The translations under genes and the position numbers were made by a program. Below the pieces are notes generated by a model. That model searched no databases. It was not told where the DNA came from and saw only the letters and a program-made list of their open reading frames with translations. A DNA stretch of 64,000 nt from contig JAJYLH010000006.1 in assembly GCA_021787845.1 (NCBI GenBank), positions 62,001-126,000 of the forward strand, written 5' to 3'. Source of the DNA: Myxococcales bacterium (GTDB taxonomy: Bacteria; Myxococcota; Myxococcia; Myxococcales; JAJYLH01). Shown one piece after another: positions 18,101-25,824 of this stretch; within the stretch, counting starts at the first letter, position 1, and the number at the start of each line of letters is the position of its first letter.

Positions 18101-19429
18101 CTCGGCGGTCGCGAGGTCCACCAGCGTCGCCCGCCCGTCCCGCGTCAGGACGGCGAGCTGCTCACCGGAAGGGGAAAAGGCGACCTGCTGCACTCCCGCC
18201 TGGCCGAGGCGCATCCGCCGGACGACCCGACCGGAGGCGAGCTCCAGCCATTCGACCGTGCCGTCCGCCGCGCCGGCCGCGACCCTGGCGCCATCGGGGG
18301 AGAGCGCGACCTTTGCCGGGCCGGCGAGCGTCAAGAGCGGCGGCTTCGGCAGGCCGCTCTGCAGATCGACCGCCCGCACCACGCCGTCCTCGCCGCCGAG
18401 AACCGCCACCGAGCCATCGGCCGTCAGCGCCACCGAAGCCGCGCCGGCGGGTTGTCCGACAAAGGGGGTAAGAGCGGTCCCGCTTCCCAAATCCCACCGG
18501 AGGACCTCGTCTCTCGCCGCGCCCGCGACGGTGCGACCGCCGTCCAGGAGCGCGAGCGACCGGCAGCAGTCGACGTTCGAGGCGAAGCCAAGGCGCCTTT
18601 GGCCATCAGCCCGATCGAAAAGAGCCACGCCGCCCGCCGCGGACGCGGCAAGGACGAGCGCGCCGCCGGCAGCGAAGGCAACACCGGTCACCTCGCCGCC
18701 CGGGTCGTAGCTCGCGAGGACTCTGCCCGCCGCCGGGTCGACCAGCGTCACCGTGCCGGCCCGGGTCCCGACCGCGACAACAGCTCCCGAGTTCGAGAAG
18801 GCGAGCGCGGTCGCCTCCGCCGCGCGGCCCGGGAACGTGTGGACCTCGCCCGCACCGGGACCGACGAGGCGCAGGCTTCCATTGGCGAGGGCGAGCGCGA
18901 GGGTCCTGCCGTCCGGCGAATAGGCGGCGACTCGCGCGGGCCCGACGCCCGCCAGCGGCGCCGGAGGCGTACCCACCGTCGCGGCGAGCGGCGGCGCATC
19001 CGCTGTGCCGAAGAGCACCCGCCTCCCGTCGGGCGAAAGGGCGAGGAGCACGACCGGGCCCTTCGCGTCCGCCAGGAACAGCGTCTTCCCGCTGCCGCGC
19101 GCGACGACCTCGACCCGCCCGCCGCCGGTGCCCGCCGCGACCACCGTCCCGTCCGCGCTCGCCGCCACCCGGTCGACGCGGGAACCGAGGTCGACCCGCC
19201 GCACCTCGCGGCCAGCGGTGTCCCAGATTCTCAGGTGGCCGTCAGCGGAGCCGGTAACCAGGAACGCTCCCGCCGCCGCGACGGCGCGAAAGCCCTCGGC
19301 CGGCGCCCATCGCGCGCCCGCCAGGACCTCCGGCGGCTCTCCCGGAGGAACGAGGGGCGAGAGCGCCCCGGCCGAACCGCTCGCGAGGAAGAGCCCCGCG
19401 GCCAGCCCCGCCCATCGTGATGTTTTCAT
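15143..19429 (-). CDS. Signal peptide - 14 WD40-type blades - beta-sandwich - TM - AAA/STAND-like ATPase
   Basis: 1428 residues from ATG at 19429; the open frame extends upstream without signal-peptide character. Residues 1-22 are a secretion signal. About 40-605 contain 14 WD40-like blades (for example GHLRIWD, GTVTLVD, GVVRAVD, DELEIWS, GGVSLYR), enough for two seven-bladed propellers. About 656-860 are beta-rich, CARDB-like. A membrane helix (IAGGLLLLLALVLLA) lies near 868-888, followed by RRR. The C-terminal cytoplasmic part has VGREREIRLI, P-loop APRQMGKSS (about 1118) and Walker B LWMIDEADAF (about 1187), as in AAA/STAND ATPases. This suggests a periplasmic sensor coupled to an ATPase. 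Convergent with the pseudopilin operon. No family name is known to me for the full architecture. Confidence 0.9.
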   Translation of the reverse strand: MKTSRWAGLAAGLFLASGSAGALSPLVPPGEPPEVLAGARWAPAEGFRAVAAAGAFLVTGSADGHLRIWDTAGREVRRVDLGSRVDRVAASADGTVVAAGTGGGRVEVVARGSGKTLFLADAKGPVVLLALSPDGRRVLFGTADAPPLAATVGTPPAPLAGVGPARVAAYSPDGRTLALALANGSLRLVGPGAGEVHTFPGRAAEATALAFSNSGAVVAVGTRAGTVTLVDPAAGRVLASYDPGGEVTGVAFAAGGALVLAASAAGGVALFDRADGQRRLGFASNVDCCRSLALLDGGRTVAGAARDEVLRWDLGSGTALTPFVGQPAGAASVALTADGSVAVLGGEDGVVRAVDLQSGLPKPPLLTLAGPAKVALSPDGARVAAGAADGTVEWLELASGRVVRRMRLGQAGVQQVAFSPSGEQLAVLTRDGRATLVDLATAEARPAGQLPGGAGALAFSGNGKLVAFASQDELEIWSLARGTVLRSISFDARVTALAVAPAGNAVLAALADGSGRVVDPVTGKEVRRLSFAAPAAGAVFADQGRTLVVATADAKAQAFDAKTGRQIASFGLPGKPRALSLDTAGTLLAVATADGGVSLYRWPGDALVAELHLGAARFANLVAGKVFREDDGRLVRLKADEHGGLKASPPAASKATLKLSLEVRKTTPASADRAGAVSLVVHDESGGAFWLRLAGAPMPGTLSLIPPAVVPRLAAGEQAKLDAGIAVVPGTAKAPQDVEVPLALWTAAGRGPTVNVRVHVRAPVVRFRLVSLDRAGKSPTVQVEVANQGDAPTGPLVLAPRFFSASKPAGTAPVEQIPDLKPGERVRVGFAAPGAVGKTAQVELTARSTELVGGRWTGELVLRRRSSWALPAEIAGGLLLLLALVLLARRRTGRDPILEQVGRDPTEIRRYALPQVKLVERALTRARRLDEALAGAKLAREKLDRAVAATASPSGAARAFAEALGAKLGEKHAAFDLWAVDLPNLTLRFPSRTELAVLTGAAAEEEKASQLAQAVHAGGTGPAVGLALDLTAGQNGRAALEAVGRLSFVVLGQDELRDLIFADQPAKELERVLVAQRPVAELSPYTIGGGVSDQALFVGREREIRLITDRSLRNFIVVAPRQMGKSSLLKAVERRLAARPEVEVHHLTLFEDDLVVRMARELSQPVPAHSEGFLDLAAGTRKNPKLWMIDEADAFILKDAKNKYPLVQAMRTLSEEGTAAFILAGFWNLYAAAFLNPNNPLRNFGELIRLSPLDRDAARDLATRPMEALGLSYEAPELVERILDETACRGHLVALVCKALIDGLGPTARTFGEKQVERALYRNPELASEFKHWRRDVLGRAAVRAALWGPPVDRGDLRKRLSEAGLEPSTALYAATLDRLELAYTLVPDAQGRLVCPVPLLQRFVEQEEDLGRGLSRDAGDYKVASGA

Positions 19430-19560
19430 CCGCTTCCGCCTCGAAAGAGGCCGCCGCCGACCGCCGTTCCCGTCGGCGACGGCTGCCCCCGGTTCGTGGC
19501 CGAGGCTAGCAAGACCGCGAGAAATGCGCCTCTCCCTCGCTGGCGGCCGGGCGGCCCCTG

Positions 19561-22500
19561 CTACCCGAGCGAAGCGGTCAAGGTGTACGAGTCGCAGGTG
19601 ACCGGGGCGCCCGAAACCCGGAAGACGCGGACATAGACGGTGCTCGGCCAAGTGTCGTTGCGGGTCGTGCAGTTGTTGCCGCTCGCCGTACAGGTGTCGT
19701 CAAAGGTGTACTGGTCGAGAACCGTGCCGCACCCGCCCCAGTTGCCGCAGGCCGTGGTGATCACCTGCAGCTTGAACTCCGGCGTGGAGACCCCGCTGAC
19801 GATCACGGTCGGGTTGCTCGAGAAGCGGATGTTGACGGTGCCCGAGTAGCCCGAGTGGTAGTAGGCGGTTTCGGCGAAGCTGACCTCGTACCAGTCGCTC
19901 AAGGTTGCGGCGGGAATCTTGCCCGGGGTCGAGTTGACGGTCCCGCCCATGCCGACGAAACCCAAGTTGGTCAACGACGCGGGGCACGCGCCGGTAGTCG
20001 TCACCGACGAGTCGTCCTGGCACTCGCAGCCGTTCGAGAAGATCTTGTCGACGTCGTACCACCCCGCGTTGCAGGAGGAGACGACGCAGGTCGCGCTCTG
20101 GCAGAGGGTGCCCGACGCGTTCGGCGCGGAGCCGCAGATGACGTTCGCCGGGTTGTCGATCTGCCCATCGCAGTTGTCGTCGATGCCATTGCAGACCTCG
20201 GGCTGCGGAAGCTGCTGGCCGGCGCAGGCGCCCCAGGAAGCGGTCCCGGGGTACGCCGGCGGATAAGTGGTGTAGGTCCCGTTGCCGTTGTTGATCGACG
20301 GGGTGACGGAGACGAACGGTGCGTCGCAGGTCTGGCTGCCGCCATGGCAGATGCCGACCCCGTCGGTGCCGGCGGGGCCGTTGTAACAGTACTGGGTGAG
20401 GGTGTCGTTCGCGGTCGTCCCCGGCGCGTTGTCGATGTAGCCGTCGCAGTCGTCGTCGACGCCGTTGCACGTTTCCGGCTCGGAGAGCGCCACGTCGGGC
20501 ACGCAGGACTGACTCTGACCGTTGATGCAGTTCTGGGTCTTTACCGAGCACCGCCCGTAGCCGCAGGCGCTCTGGCCGAGGCCGTCGTCCACCAACCCGT
20601 TGCAATCGTTGTCGGTCCCGTCGCAGACCTCCGGCGTCGGCCCGACGTAGTCGTGGCAGGCCTGGTAGGAGCTGACGCCGGACCCCGGCGTCGCGTTGCA
20701 GTACTGGATGCCGTCCTTGCAGTCTCCGACCCCCCGGTCGCCCGCCGGCAGCGTGCTCGGCCAGCAGGCGAGGTGCAAGGTGTCGTTGGCGTTCGTGCCC
20801 GGCACGTTGTCGACGTAGCCGTCGCAATCGTTGTCGAAGCCGTCGCAGACGTCGGTCTGCGGCTCGACGTCGGGGGTGGTCACCGTCCAGGTCGCGGTAC
20901 CGCTGCCGACGACCGCGGTGCAGGTCTGCACGCCCGGTTTGCAGAGGCCGACGTTCTCGGTGCCGTTCGGCCCCCAGTAGTACCACCGCTTCAGGCTGTC
21001 CTGTTGCATCGACGCGGTGAACCCGTTCACGGACTGATCCTGGTTGTCCACCACCCCGTCGCAGTTGTTGTCGAGCCCGTCGCAGATCTCCGCCGTCTTC
21101 TTGGCCACGTCTCCGTTGGGCGGGCACACGTTCGGCGCGTCGTTGGGGGCGACCGCGATGCCGTCGGGCCCCCCGTAGGTCGGATTGGTCTGGCTGACAT
21201 CGCACGGCGGGGCGGTCATCTGGCCGTCGACGAGCGGGGCCGTGCTACAGGCGCAGTTCGGCAGCGTCTCCCGGCACACGCCCAAGCCGCAGGTCGAGTA
21301 GCCGAGGCCGGGGCCGTTCGGGTCGCTGGTCAGCTCGTCGATCTTCCCGTCGCAGTCGTCGTCCTTGTTGTCGCAGGCCTCGTTCGTCTTCTTGGAAGCG
21401 TCGCCGTAGACGGTGATGTTCGGGCCCGGCGTGTAGCTCGCCACCACCGTCGCGTGGCAGCCCGCCGTTCCCGGAGTGCAGCCGACGCAGGTCTGGGTGA
21501 CCCCGTTGATGCAGTTGTCGATGTGGATCTGACAGACGCCGTTGCCGCAGTATTGCATCCCCAGACCATGGAAATGCCAGGCCTGGAGCCAGGACGGAGT
21601 CGGGTTGGGAATCTCGTCGACGATGCCGTCGCAGTCGTTGTCGACGAGGTCGCACGTCTCCTGGGTCGGCAGCTTCGAGGTGCAATTGATCGCATCGAAG
21701 TTCGCGGGCGGGCTGTCCGGGTTCACGTAGCCGCCGGTCGAATTGTAGTAGGCCACCTCGTCGAAGCAGACCGGCTCGGCCTCTCCCGGCTGCGGCTGCG
21801 CGTCGCACTTGACCAGGTCGCCCATCGTGTTGCACTGCCGGGCGTTCAGGTTGCAGGCTCCGACCCCGCAGGAAATCGGCTTGTTGATCCAGTGCCCGCT
21901 GCTCGACGGGTACTGGACCATGTCGCAGCCGTTGTCGAGGGTCATCGCGAAGTTGATGTCGCGCTTGTCCTGCGTGAACGCCGGGGTCGTGTACACCGGC
22001 GCGCTGGTCCCGCCGCCGCTGAGCAACCGTTCCTGGCGCACGAAACCCGCGAGCTGGTCCCGGCCGCCGACCACCTTCGAGTACACCGTCCCATCGTCTT
22101 CGGCGGCGATGCCCACCGACATCGGCTCGTTGCCGCTGGAACCCTGGGAAGGCGCGATGTAGAAGTCCATCGAGTAGAGGGTGTTCGCGGTCAAGCCCCC
22201 GCCCGGAAGTCCGTCGTAGTGGAAGAAGTGCTTCATCAACGTGTAATCGGAACCGACCGGCATTTCGTCCGCGTACACCGGTAGATATCCTTGCGCGTAG
22301 GCTTGCAGGTCGCTTTGGGAAAACGCGGTGGCGTCGACGACCCCGCCGATGAGCACGAAGACGTAGATTCCCATCTCCGGATTGGTGCCGGACGGAACGT
22401 CGAAGAGCCGCTTCACGGTGATGGTCAGCGAGCCGGGGTAGCGGATGTCCTTCCCGGCGGGGAATGGCCCGGTCATGAAGGTCTGCGCCACCTGCTTCTC

Positions 22501-22758
22501 GAGGCGGTCGTCGTTGCCGCCGCCGGTCGCCACGAAGTAGGCGCTGTCGACCAGCTTCAGAGCGCTGGGGTCCGAGCAGATCAACGCGGTCGGGTCCGCC
22601 GAGTACGTCGCCGTCGGGCAGGTCACCGGGACAGCCAGGGAGCTGTCCGCCTGCTGCGTCGAGCCCAGCGGCGGCGCTTCCCCTGAGCCCGGGCTGGTGC
22701 ACGCGCAGGCGGTCAAGACGGCCAGCGCGAGAGCGGATCGAGCGAAGGGGCCGGACAT
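19561..22758 (-). CDS. MopE-type repeat lipoprotein, cysteine-rich
   Basis: 1065 residues from ATG at 22758, preceded by GGAGG. Lipobox LTAC near residue 19. An N-terminal domain of about 330 residues without recognised family is followed by seven copies of the putative metal-binding motif CNG-x-D-x-DCDG-xx-D (CDLVDNDCDGIVD, CDNKDDDCDGKID, CDGLDNNCDGVVD, CDGFDNDCDGYVD, CDGTDNDCNGLVD, CNGVDDDCDGYID, CNGIDDNCDGQID). The C-terminal 200 residues are beta-type. The motif is named for the surface copper protein MopE of Methylococcus and is abundant in Myxococcota surface proteins. Acidic loops suggest calcium binding. Likely surface exposed; ligand unknown. Confidence 0.9.
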   Translation of the reverse strand: MSGPFARSALALAVLTACACTSPGSGEAPPLGSTQQADSSLAVPVTCPTATYSADPTALICSDPSALKLVDSAYFVATGGGNDDRLEKQVAQTFMTGPFPAGKDIRYPGSLTITVKRLFDVPSGTNPEMGIYVFVLIGGVVDATAFSQSDLQAYAQGYLPVYADEMPVGSDYTLMKHFFHYDGLPGGGLTANTLYSMDFYIAPSQGSSGNEPMSVGIAAEDDGTVYSKVVGGRDQLAGFVRQERLLSGGGTSAPVYTTPAFTQDKRDINFAMTLDNGCDMVQYPSSSGHWINKPISCGVGACNLNARQCNTMGDLVKCDAQPQPGEAEPVCFDEVAYYNSTGGYVNPDSPPANFDAINCTSKLPTQETCDLVDNDCDGIVDEIPNPTPSWLQAWHFHGLGMQYCGNGVCQIHIDNCINGVTQTCVGCTPGTAGCHATVVASYTPGPNITVYGDASKKTNEACDNKDDDCDGKIDELTSDPNGPGLGYSTCGLGVCRETLPNCACSTAPLVDGQMTAPPCDVSQTNPTYGGPDGIAVAPNDAPNVCPPNGDVAKKTAEICDGLDNNCDGVVDNQDQSVNGFTASMQQDSLKRWYYWGPNGTENVGLCKPGVQTCTAVVGSGTATWTVTTPDVEPQTDVCDGFDNDCDGYVDNVPGTNANDTLHLACWPSTLPAGDRGVGDCKDGIQYCNATPGSGVSSYQACHDYVGPTPEVCDGTDNDCNGLVDDGLGQSACGYGRCSVKTQNCINGQSQSCVPDVALSEPETCNGVDDDCDGYIDNAPGTTANDTLTQYCYNGPAGTDGVGICHGGSQTCDAPFVSVTPSINNGNGTYTTYPPAYPGTASWGACAGQQLPQPEVCNGIDDNCDGQIDNPANVICGSAPNASGTLCQSATCVVSSCNAGWYDVDKIFSNGCECQDDSSVTTTGACPASLTNLGFVGMGGTVNSTPGKIPAATLSDWYEVSFAETAYYHSGYSGTVNIRFSSNPTVIVSGVSTPEFKLQVITTACGNWGGCGTVLDQYTFDDTCTASGNNCTTRNDTWPSTVYVRVFRVSGAPVTCDSYTLTASLG

Positions 22759-23185
22759 GCAGCCTCCACGCGCGGGGATGGGACGAGCCCCCAGCGGCTC
22801 GCTATCGGTCAGGGAATCAGACTTCACGCCAGGGCGCAACTTCCAACGCCCCGAGGTGCGGCCAGGCAGGTTGCCGACCTCGGAAACCGAGGGGCAAAAA
22901 CACGGGGGCGCGTCGGACTTCGGAGGGGCCTCAGGGAGGGGATGTTCCCCCTGTCGCCGACCCGGGGCTGACGCGCCGCGTCGTCCGATGTCGTCGCGGG
23001 TGGGCTCTGGCTCCTCGAGGCCTTCGCGCGGCGGGAGCCCGCGGCTCGCCTGGTGGGCAGGAGCGCTGTCTGACCAAGGCAGGACTCCCGCTGCCCAGCG
23101 ATGGCACCCCCCGATAGCGCTGCCGGTGATCGACATCGCGGGAGGAGGGCGCGCGGCTTGACCCGAGGCGCCTTTCGCTTCCAGG
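22759..23185. other. Intergenic region without recognisable gene
   Basis: These 427 bases lie between divergent genes. They hold the MopE lipoprotein ribosome site and presumably its promoter. I see no coding region or repeat of the dispersed families here. Confidence 0.4.
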
Positions 23186-23422
23186 ATGCGGCGCATGGAC
23201 GAGGTGCGCGGCCCGCACGAGGCGCCGCGGGGCGAACCGGGCGACACGGAGGTCGTGCTCCGGCTCACCAGCTCGGCGCGAGCGCTGGAATTCGGCTTCG
23301 TGCTCGAAGCGCTGGCGATTCCCTGGCGGCTCGAGGCGGAGGGCGACCTCCAGCGGCTCATCGTGCCCGCCGCGGACGCTCAGCTCGCCGCGCGGGAGCT
23401 CGACGAGTACGTGCGGGAGTGA
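23186..23422 (+). CDS. Small DUF2007-like protein
   Basis: 78 residues. The segment ALEFGFVLEALAIPWRLEAE followed by LIVPAADAQLAARELDEYV resembles the DUF2007/putative signal-transducing fold, which also occurs at the N-terminus of some myxobacterial rhomboid proteases. No rhomboid follows here; the next gene is convergent and only 18 bases away. An alternative ATG at 23195 has AGGA at better spacing. Soluble, function unknown. Confidence 0.55.
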   Translation: MRRMDEVRGPHEAPRGEPGDTEVVLRLTSSARALEFGFVLEALAIPWRLEAEGDLQRLIVPAADAQLAARELDEYVRE

Positions 23423-23440
23423 AGCGCCAGCCTTCGCCGA

Positions 23441-24031
23441 TCAGTGCTTCAGGGGCTCGCCGCGCCTGGATTTCCCGTAAGTGATGGCGTCGGTCGGATG
23501 GGAGACGGCAGGGCCCTTGAGGAGCGCCTCCTTGTCGAAGGTCGCGAGCGGCCGGGAGAGGACCGCCGGCGAGTGGGTGCCGGTGTCCATCCGGATCGCG
23601 TCCTTCGGACAGGCCTCGACGCAGAAGCCGCAGACGATACAGCGCAGCTCGTCGATTTCGAACCGGGTCGGGTACTTCTCGATGCCCTCCTGGTCATACT
23701 CGCCCGCCTCGATGTAGATGCACTGCGCCGGGCAGACGGTGGCGCACATGTAGCAAGCGACGCAGCGGGGCTTGCCGTCCTCGCGGGGAACGAGCCGGTG
23801 CATGCCGCGATAGCCAGGAGGGTAGGCGCGCCGCTCCTCGGGGTAGGAGACGGTGGCGATGAGGTTCGCGCCCTGGCGCTCGCCGACCTCGCTGTTCAGG
23901 TCGCGCTCGCCGAAGAGGTTGCGGAAGAAGTGGCGGCTCGTGATCAGGAGGCCGCGGACCAGCTCGCGCAGGTAGAGCCTCTCGCGCGGGCCGTAGTCGG
24001 GCTCCCGGATGGTGACGGTGTCGATCGGCAT
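23441..24031 (-). CDS. nuoI: NADH-quinone oxidoreductase subunit I
   Basis: 196 residues. Two [4Fe-4S] ferredoxin motifs, [12 protein letters not shown] and [12 protein letters not shown], carry clusters N6a and N6b between NuoG and NuoB in the peripheral arm of complex I. The N-terminal helix [14 protein letters not shown] packs on the membrane arm. Last gene of the nuoABCDGHI set in this window; a small convergent gene lies downstream, so nuoJ-N do not follow. Confidence 0.96.
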   Translation of the reverse strand: MPIDTVTIREPDYGPRERLYLRELVRGLLITSRHFFRNLFGERDLNSEVGERQGANLIATVSYPEERRAYPPGYRGMHRLVPREDGKPRCVACYMCATVCPAQCIYIEAGEYDQEGIEKYPTRFEIDELRCIVCGFCVEACPKDAIRMDTGTHSPAVLSRPLATFDKEALLKGPAVSHPTDAITYGKSRRGEPLKH

Positions 24032-24074
24032 CGGTCCTACTCTCCGCTTGCGAATCTAGTGGGCGGCAGCGGTC

Positions 24075-25565
24075 TCAGCCATGCTCGGATGCGGCAGCGC
24101 TCTCGGTAGGCAGGAGCGTTTCCTTCCCGCTGCGGCGCACTCCCACGGCGCCGACGACCCAGGCGAGGAGGATGACCAGCTCGACGATGCCCATGATCGC
24201 CGCGCCGTGCATGCCGCCGGCGAGGATGACGACTCCGGTAAGGGCGACGTTGGCGATGGACGCCGGGAGCAAGAGCTTCCAGCCGAGGTTCATCACCTGG
24301 TCGTAGCGGAAGCGGGGATAGGTCCAGCGCACCGCGAGGGACAGCCAGCAGAAGAAGACGGTCTTGGCGAGGAAGGTGAGCACCTGGAGGCCGGCGAGCC
24401 AGGTCGGGCCGAGGTGCCCGGCGAGCCAGCCCTCGCCCCAGGGCAGGTGGTAGCCGCCGAAGAACAGGGTGGTGAAGAGGCCGGCGAAGACCACCACCTC
24501 GACGAACTCGCCGATCATGTAGATGCCGAATTTGAGGCCGGAGTACTCGATGAAGTAGCCGACGATCTCGCTGTCGCCCTCGGGGAGGTCGAAGGGGGCG
24601 CGCTTGATTTCGGCGCTGGCCGCGGCGAAGTAGGCGACGATGGCGAGCGGCTGGTAGAAGACGCCCCAATTCGGCAGGAAGCCGAAGAGGTGGCCGGTCT
24701 GCTGGCTCATCATCGAGTCGAGGCGGAGGGTGCCGAAAATCAGCATCAGCCCCACCAGCGTCAGGCCCAGCGTCACCTCGTAGCTGATCATCTGCGCCGA
24801 CGCGCGCATCGCGCCCAACAGGCCGTACTTGTTGTTCGACGCCCAGCCGCCGAGGCTCGTGCCGAGAACGCCGATGGACGCGATGGCGAAGATGTAGAGC
24901 AGGCCCTGGTTCAGGTGCGGCGCGACGCCGATGTGCAGGTGCTCGCCCCAGAGGGTGAAGTCGGGGCTCAGCGGAATCACCGCGAAGAGGATGACGGCGG
25001 GAGCGAAGGCGATGGCCGGCGCGAGGTGGAAGAGGGTCTGGTTTCCCATCGCCGGGACGACCTCTTCCTTGGTCATCATCTTGCCGACGTCGGCGAGGAT
25101 GTGGGGGATGCCCCAAAACGCGTGGTTCTTCAAGCCCGGCAGGCGGGCCCGGTTCGGGCCGATGCGGTCCTGGATGAACGCGCTCCACTTGCGCTCGCCC
25201 ATGGTGAGCAGCGTCGCCAGCAACATCACGAAGGCCAGCACGACGAAGAGAATGTTCGCGATCGCGTTGCCCCACAGCTCCGCTGCCGGGAGGCTCGCAC
25301 CCAGGACCCGGAACAGCCCCACGATCGCCCAGTCGCCGAAGATCATCATCGCGGCCCAGACGGCGCAGAGGACGACCAGGTAGCCGATGAGCGCGACCGC
25401 GCCGGCGATTTCCTTGGGCCGGAACGGCGCGTAGAAGTTGCTCGGCGGTAGCCCTTGCGGACCCTTCGGCGCCTCGCGATGCACGTCGTGCCCGGTCAGG
25501 GCTCCGGCACCGATGCCGACCGGCTCCATCGCCTGGTTCTGCGGGTGGCTCATGGTGCTGCTCAT
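24075..25565 (-). CDS. nuoH: NADH-quinone oxidoreductase subunit H
   Basis: 496 residues from ATG at 25565 (GAGG upstream); longer than the usual 325-430 because of an N-terminal extension of about 50 residues. Multiple membrane helices, and the quinone-site signature loops GERKWSAFIQDRIGPNR and EIKRAPFDLPEGDSEIVGY with conserved acidic residues are intact. Forms the junction of the proton-pumping arm with the quinone tunnel. A hydrophilic loop near residues 345-385 is also unusually long. Confidence 0.95.
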   Translation of the reverse strand: MSSTMSHPQNQAMEPVGIGAGALTGHDVHREAPKGPQGLPPSNFYAPFRPKEIAGAVALIGYLVVLCAVWAAMMIFGDWAIVGLFRVLGASLPAAELWGNAIANILFVVLAFVMLLATLLTMGERKWSAFIQDRIGPNRARLPGLKNHAFWGIPHILADVGKMMTKEEVVPAMGNQTLFHLAPAIAFAPAVILFAVIPLSPDFTLWGEHLHIGVAPHLNQGLLYIFAIASIGVLGTSLGGWASNNKYGLLGAMRASAQMISYEVTLGLTLVGLMLIFGTLRLDSMMSQQTGHLFGFLPNWGVFYQPLAIVAYFAAASAEIKRAPFDLPEGDSEIVGYFIEYSGLKFGIYMIGEFVEVVVFAGLFTTLFFGGYHLPWGEGWLAGHLGPTWLAGLQVLTFLAKTVFFCWLSLAVRWTYPRFRYDQVMNLGWKLLLPASIANVALTGVVILAGGMHGAAIMGIVELVILLAWVVGAVGVRRSGKETLLPTESAAASEHG

Positions 25566-25616
25566 CGGTGCCTCACATTCAATCGACTGACTTGCACGAT
25601 CGACTGAGCGCATCCT

Positions 25617-25790
25617 TCCCGCTCATCCCGAGCGCGGTCGAACGATGAGCGCGCGACCGCGGCCTGGATCGCTCGTCCCTCGACTGCCCTCGGGATGAGC
25701 GGGGTGGATGCGCTCGGGATGAGCGGGGTGGAGTCGCTCGGGATGAGCGGGGTGGATGCGCTCGGGATGAGCGGTTCGGGTTTCCGAAAG
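25617..25790. repeat. REP-like palindrome plus 24-bp tandem repeat
   Basis: Between nuoG and nuoH lies a long imperfect inverted repeat (arms containing GCTCATCCCGAGCGCGGTCG and CTCGGGATGAGCGG). It is followed by 24-base tandem units starting at 25689, 25713 and 25737 plus a partial unit at 25761, each beginning CTCGGGATGAGCGG, so the tandem array is built from the right arm of the palindrome. Similar arms recur at 29518, 34989, 38463, 47042 and 54640. Confidence 0.85.
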
Positions 25791-25824
25791 CGATTGCCAT
25801 CGGCACGGACCATTCCGCGTGCGC

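Noticed and set aside
15032-19420. 1462-codon open frame on the plus strand
   Set aside because: It is the antisense shadow of the WD40-TM-ATPase gene; arginine-rich, no domain, no ribosome site. Long antisense frames are expected at this G+C content.
25689-25775. 24-bp repeats considered as coding (repeating GMSGVDAL)
   Set aside because: They lie between nuoG and nuoH, derive from a palindrome arm and have no ribosome site.
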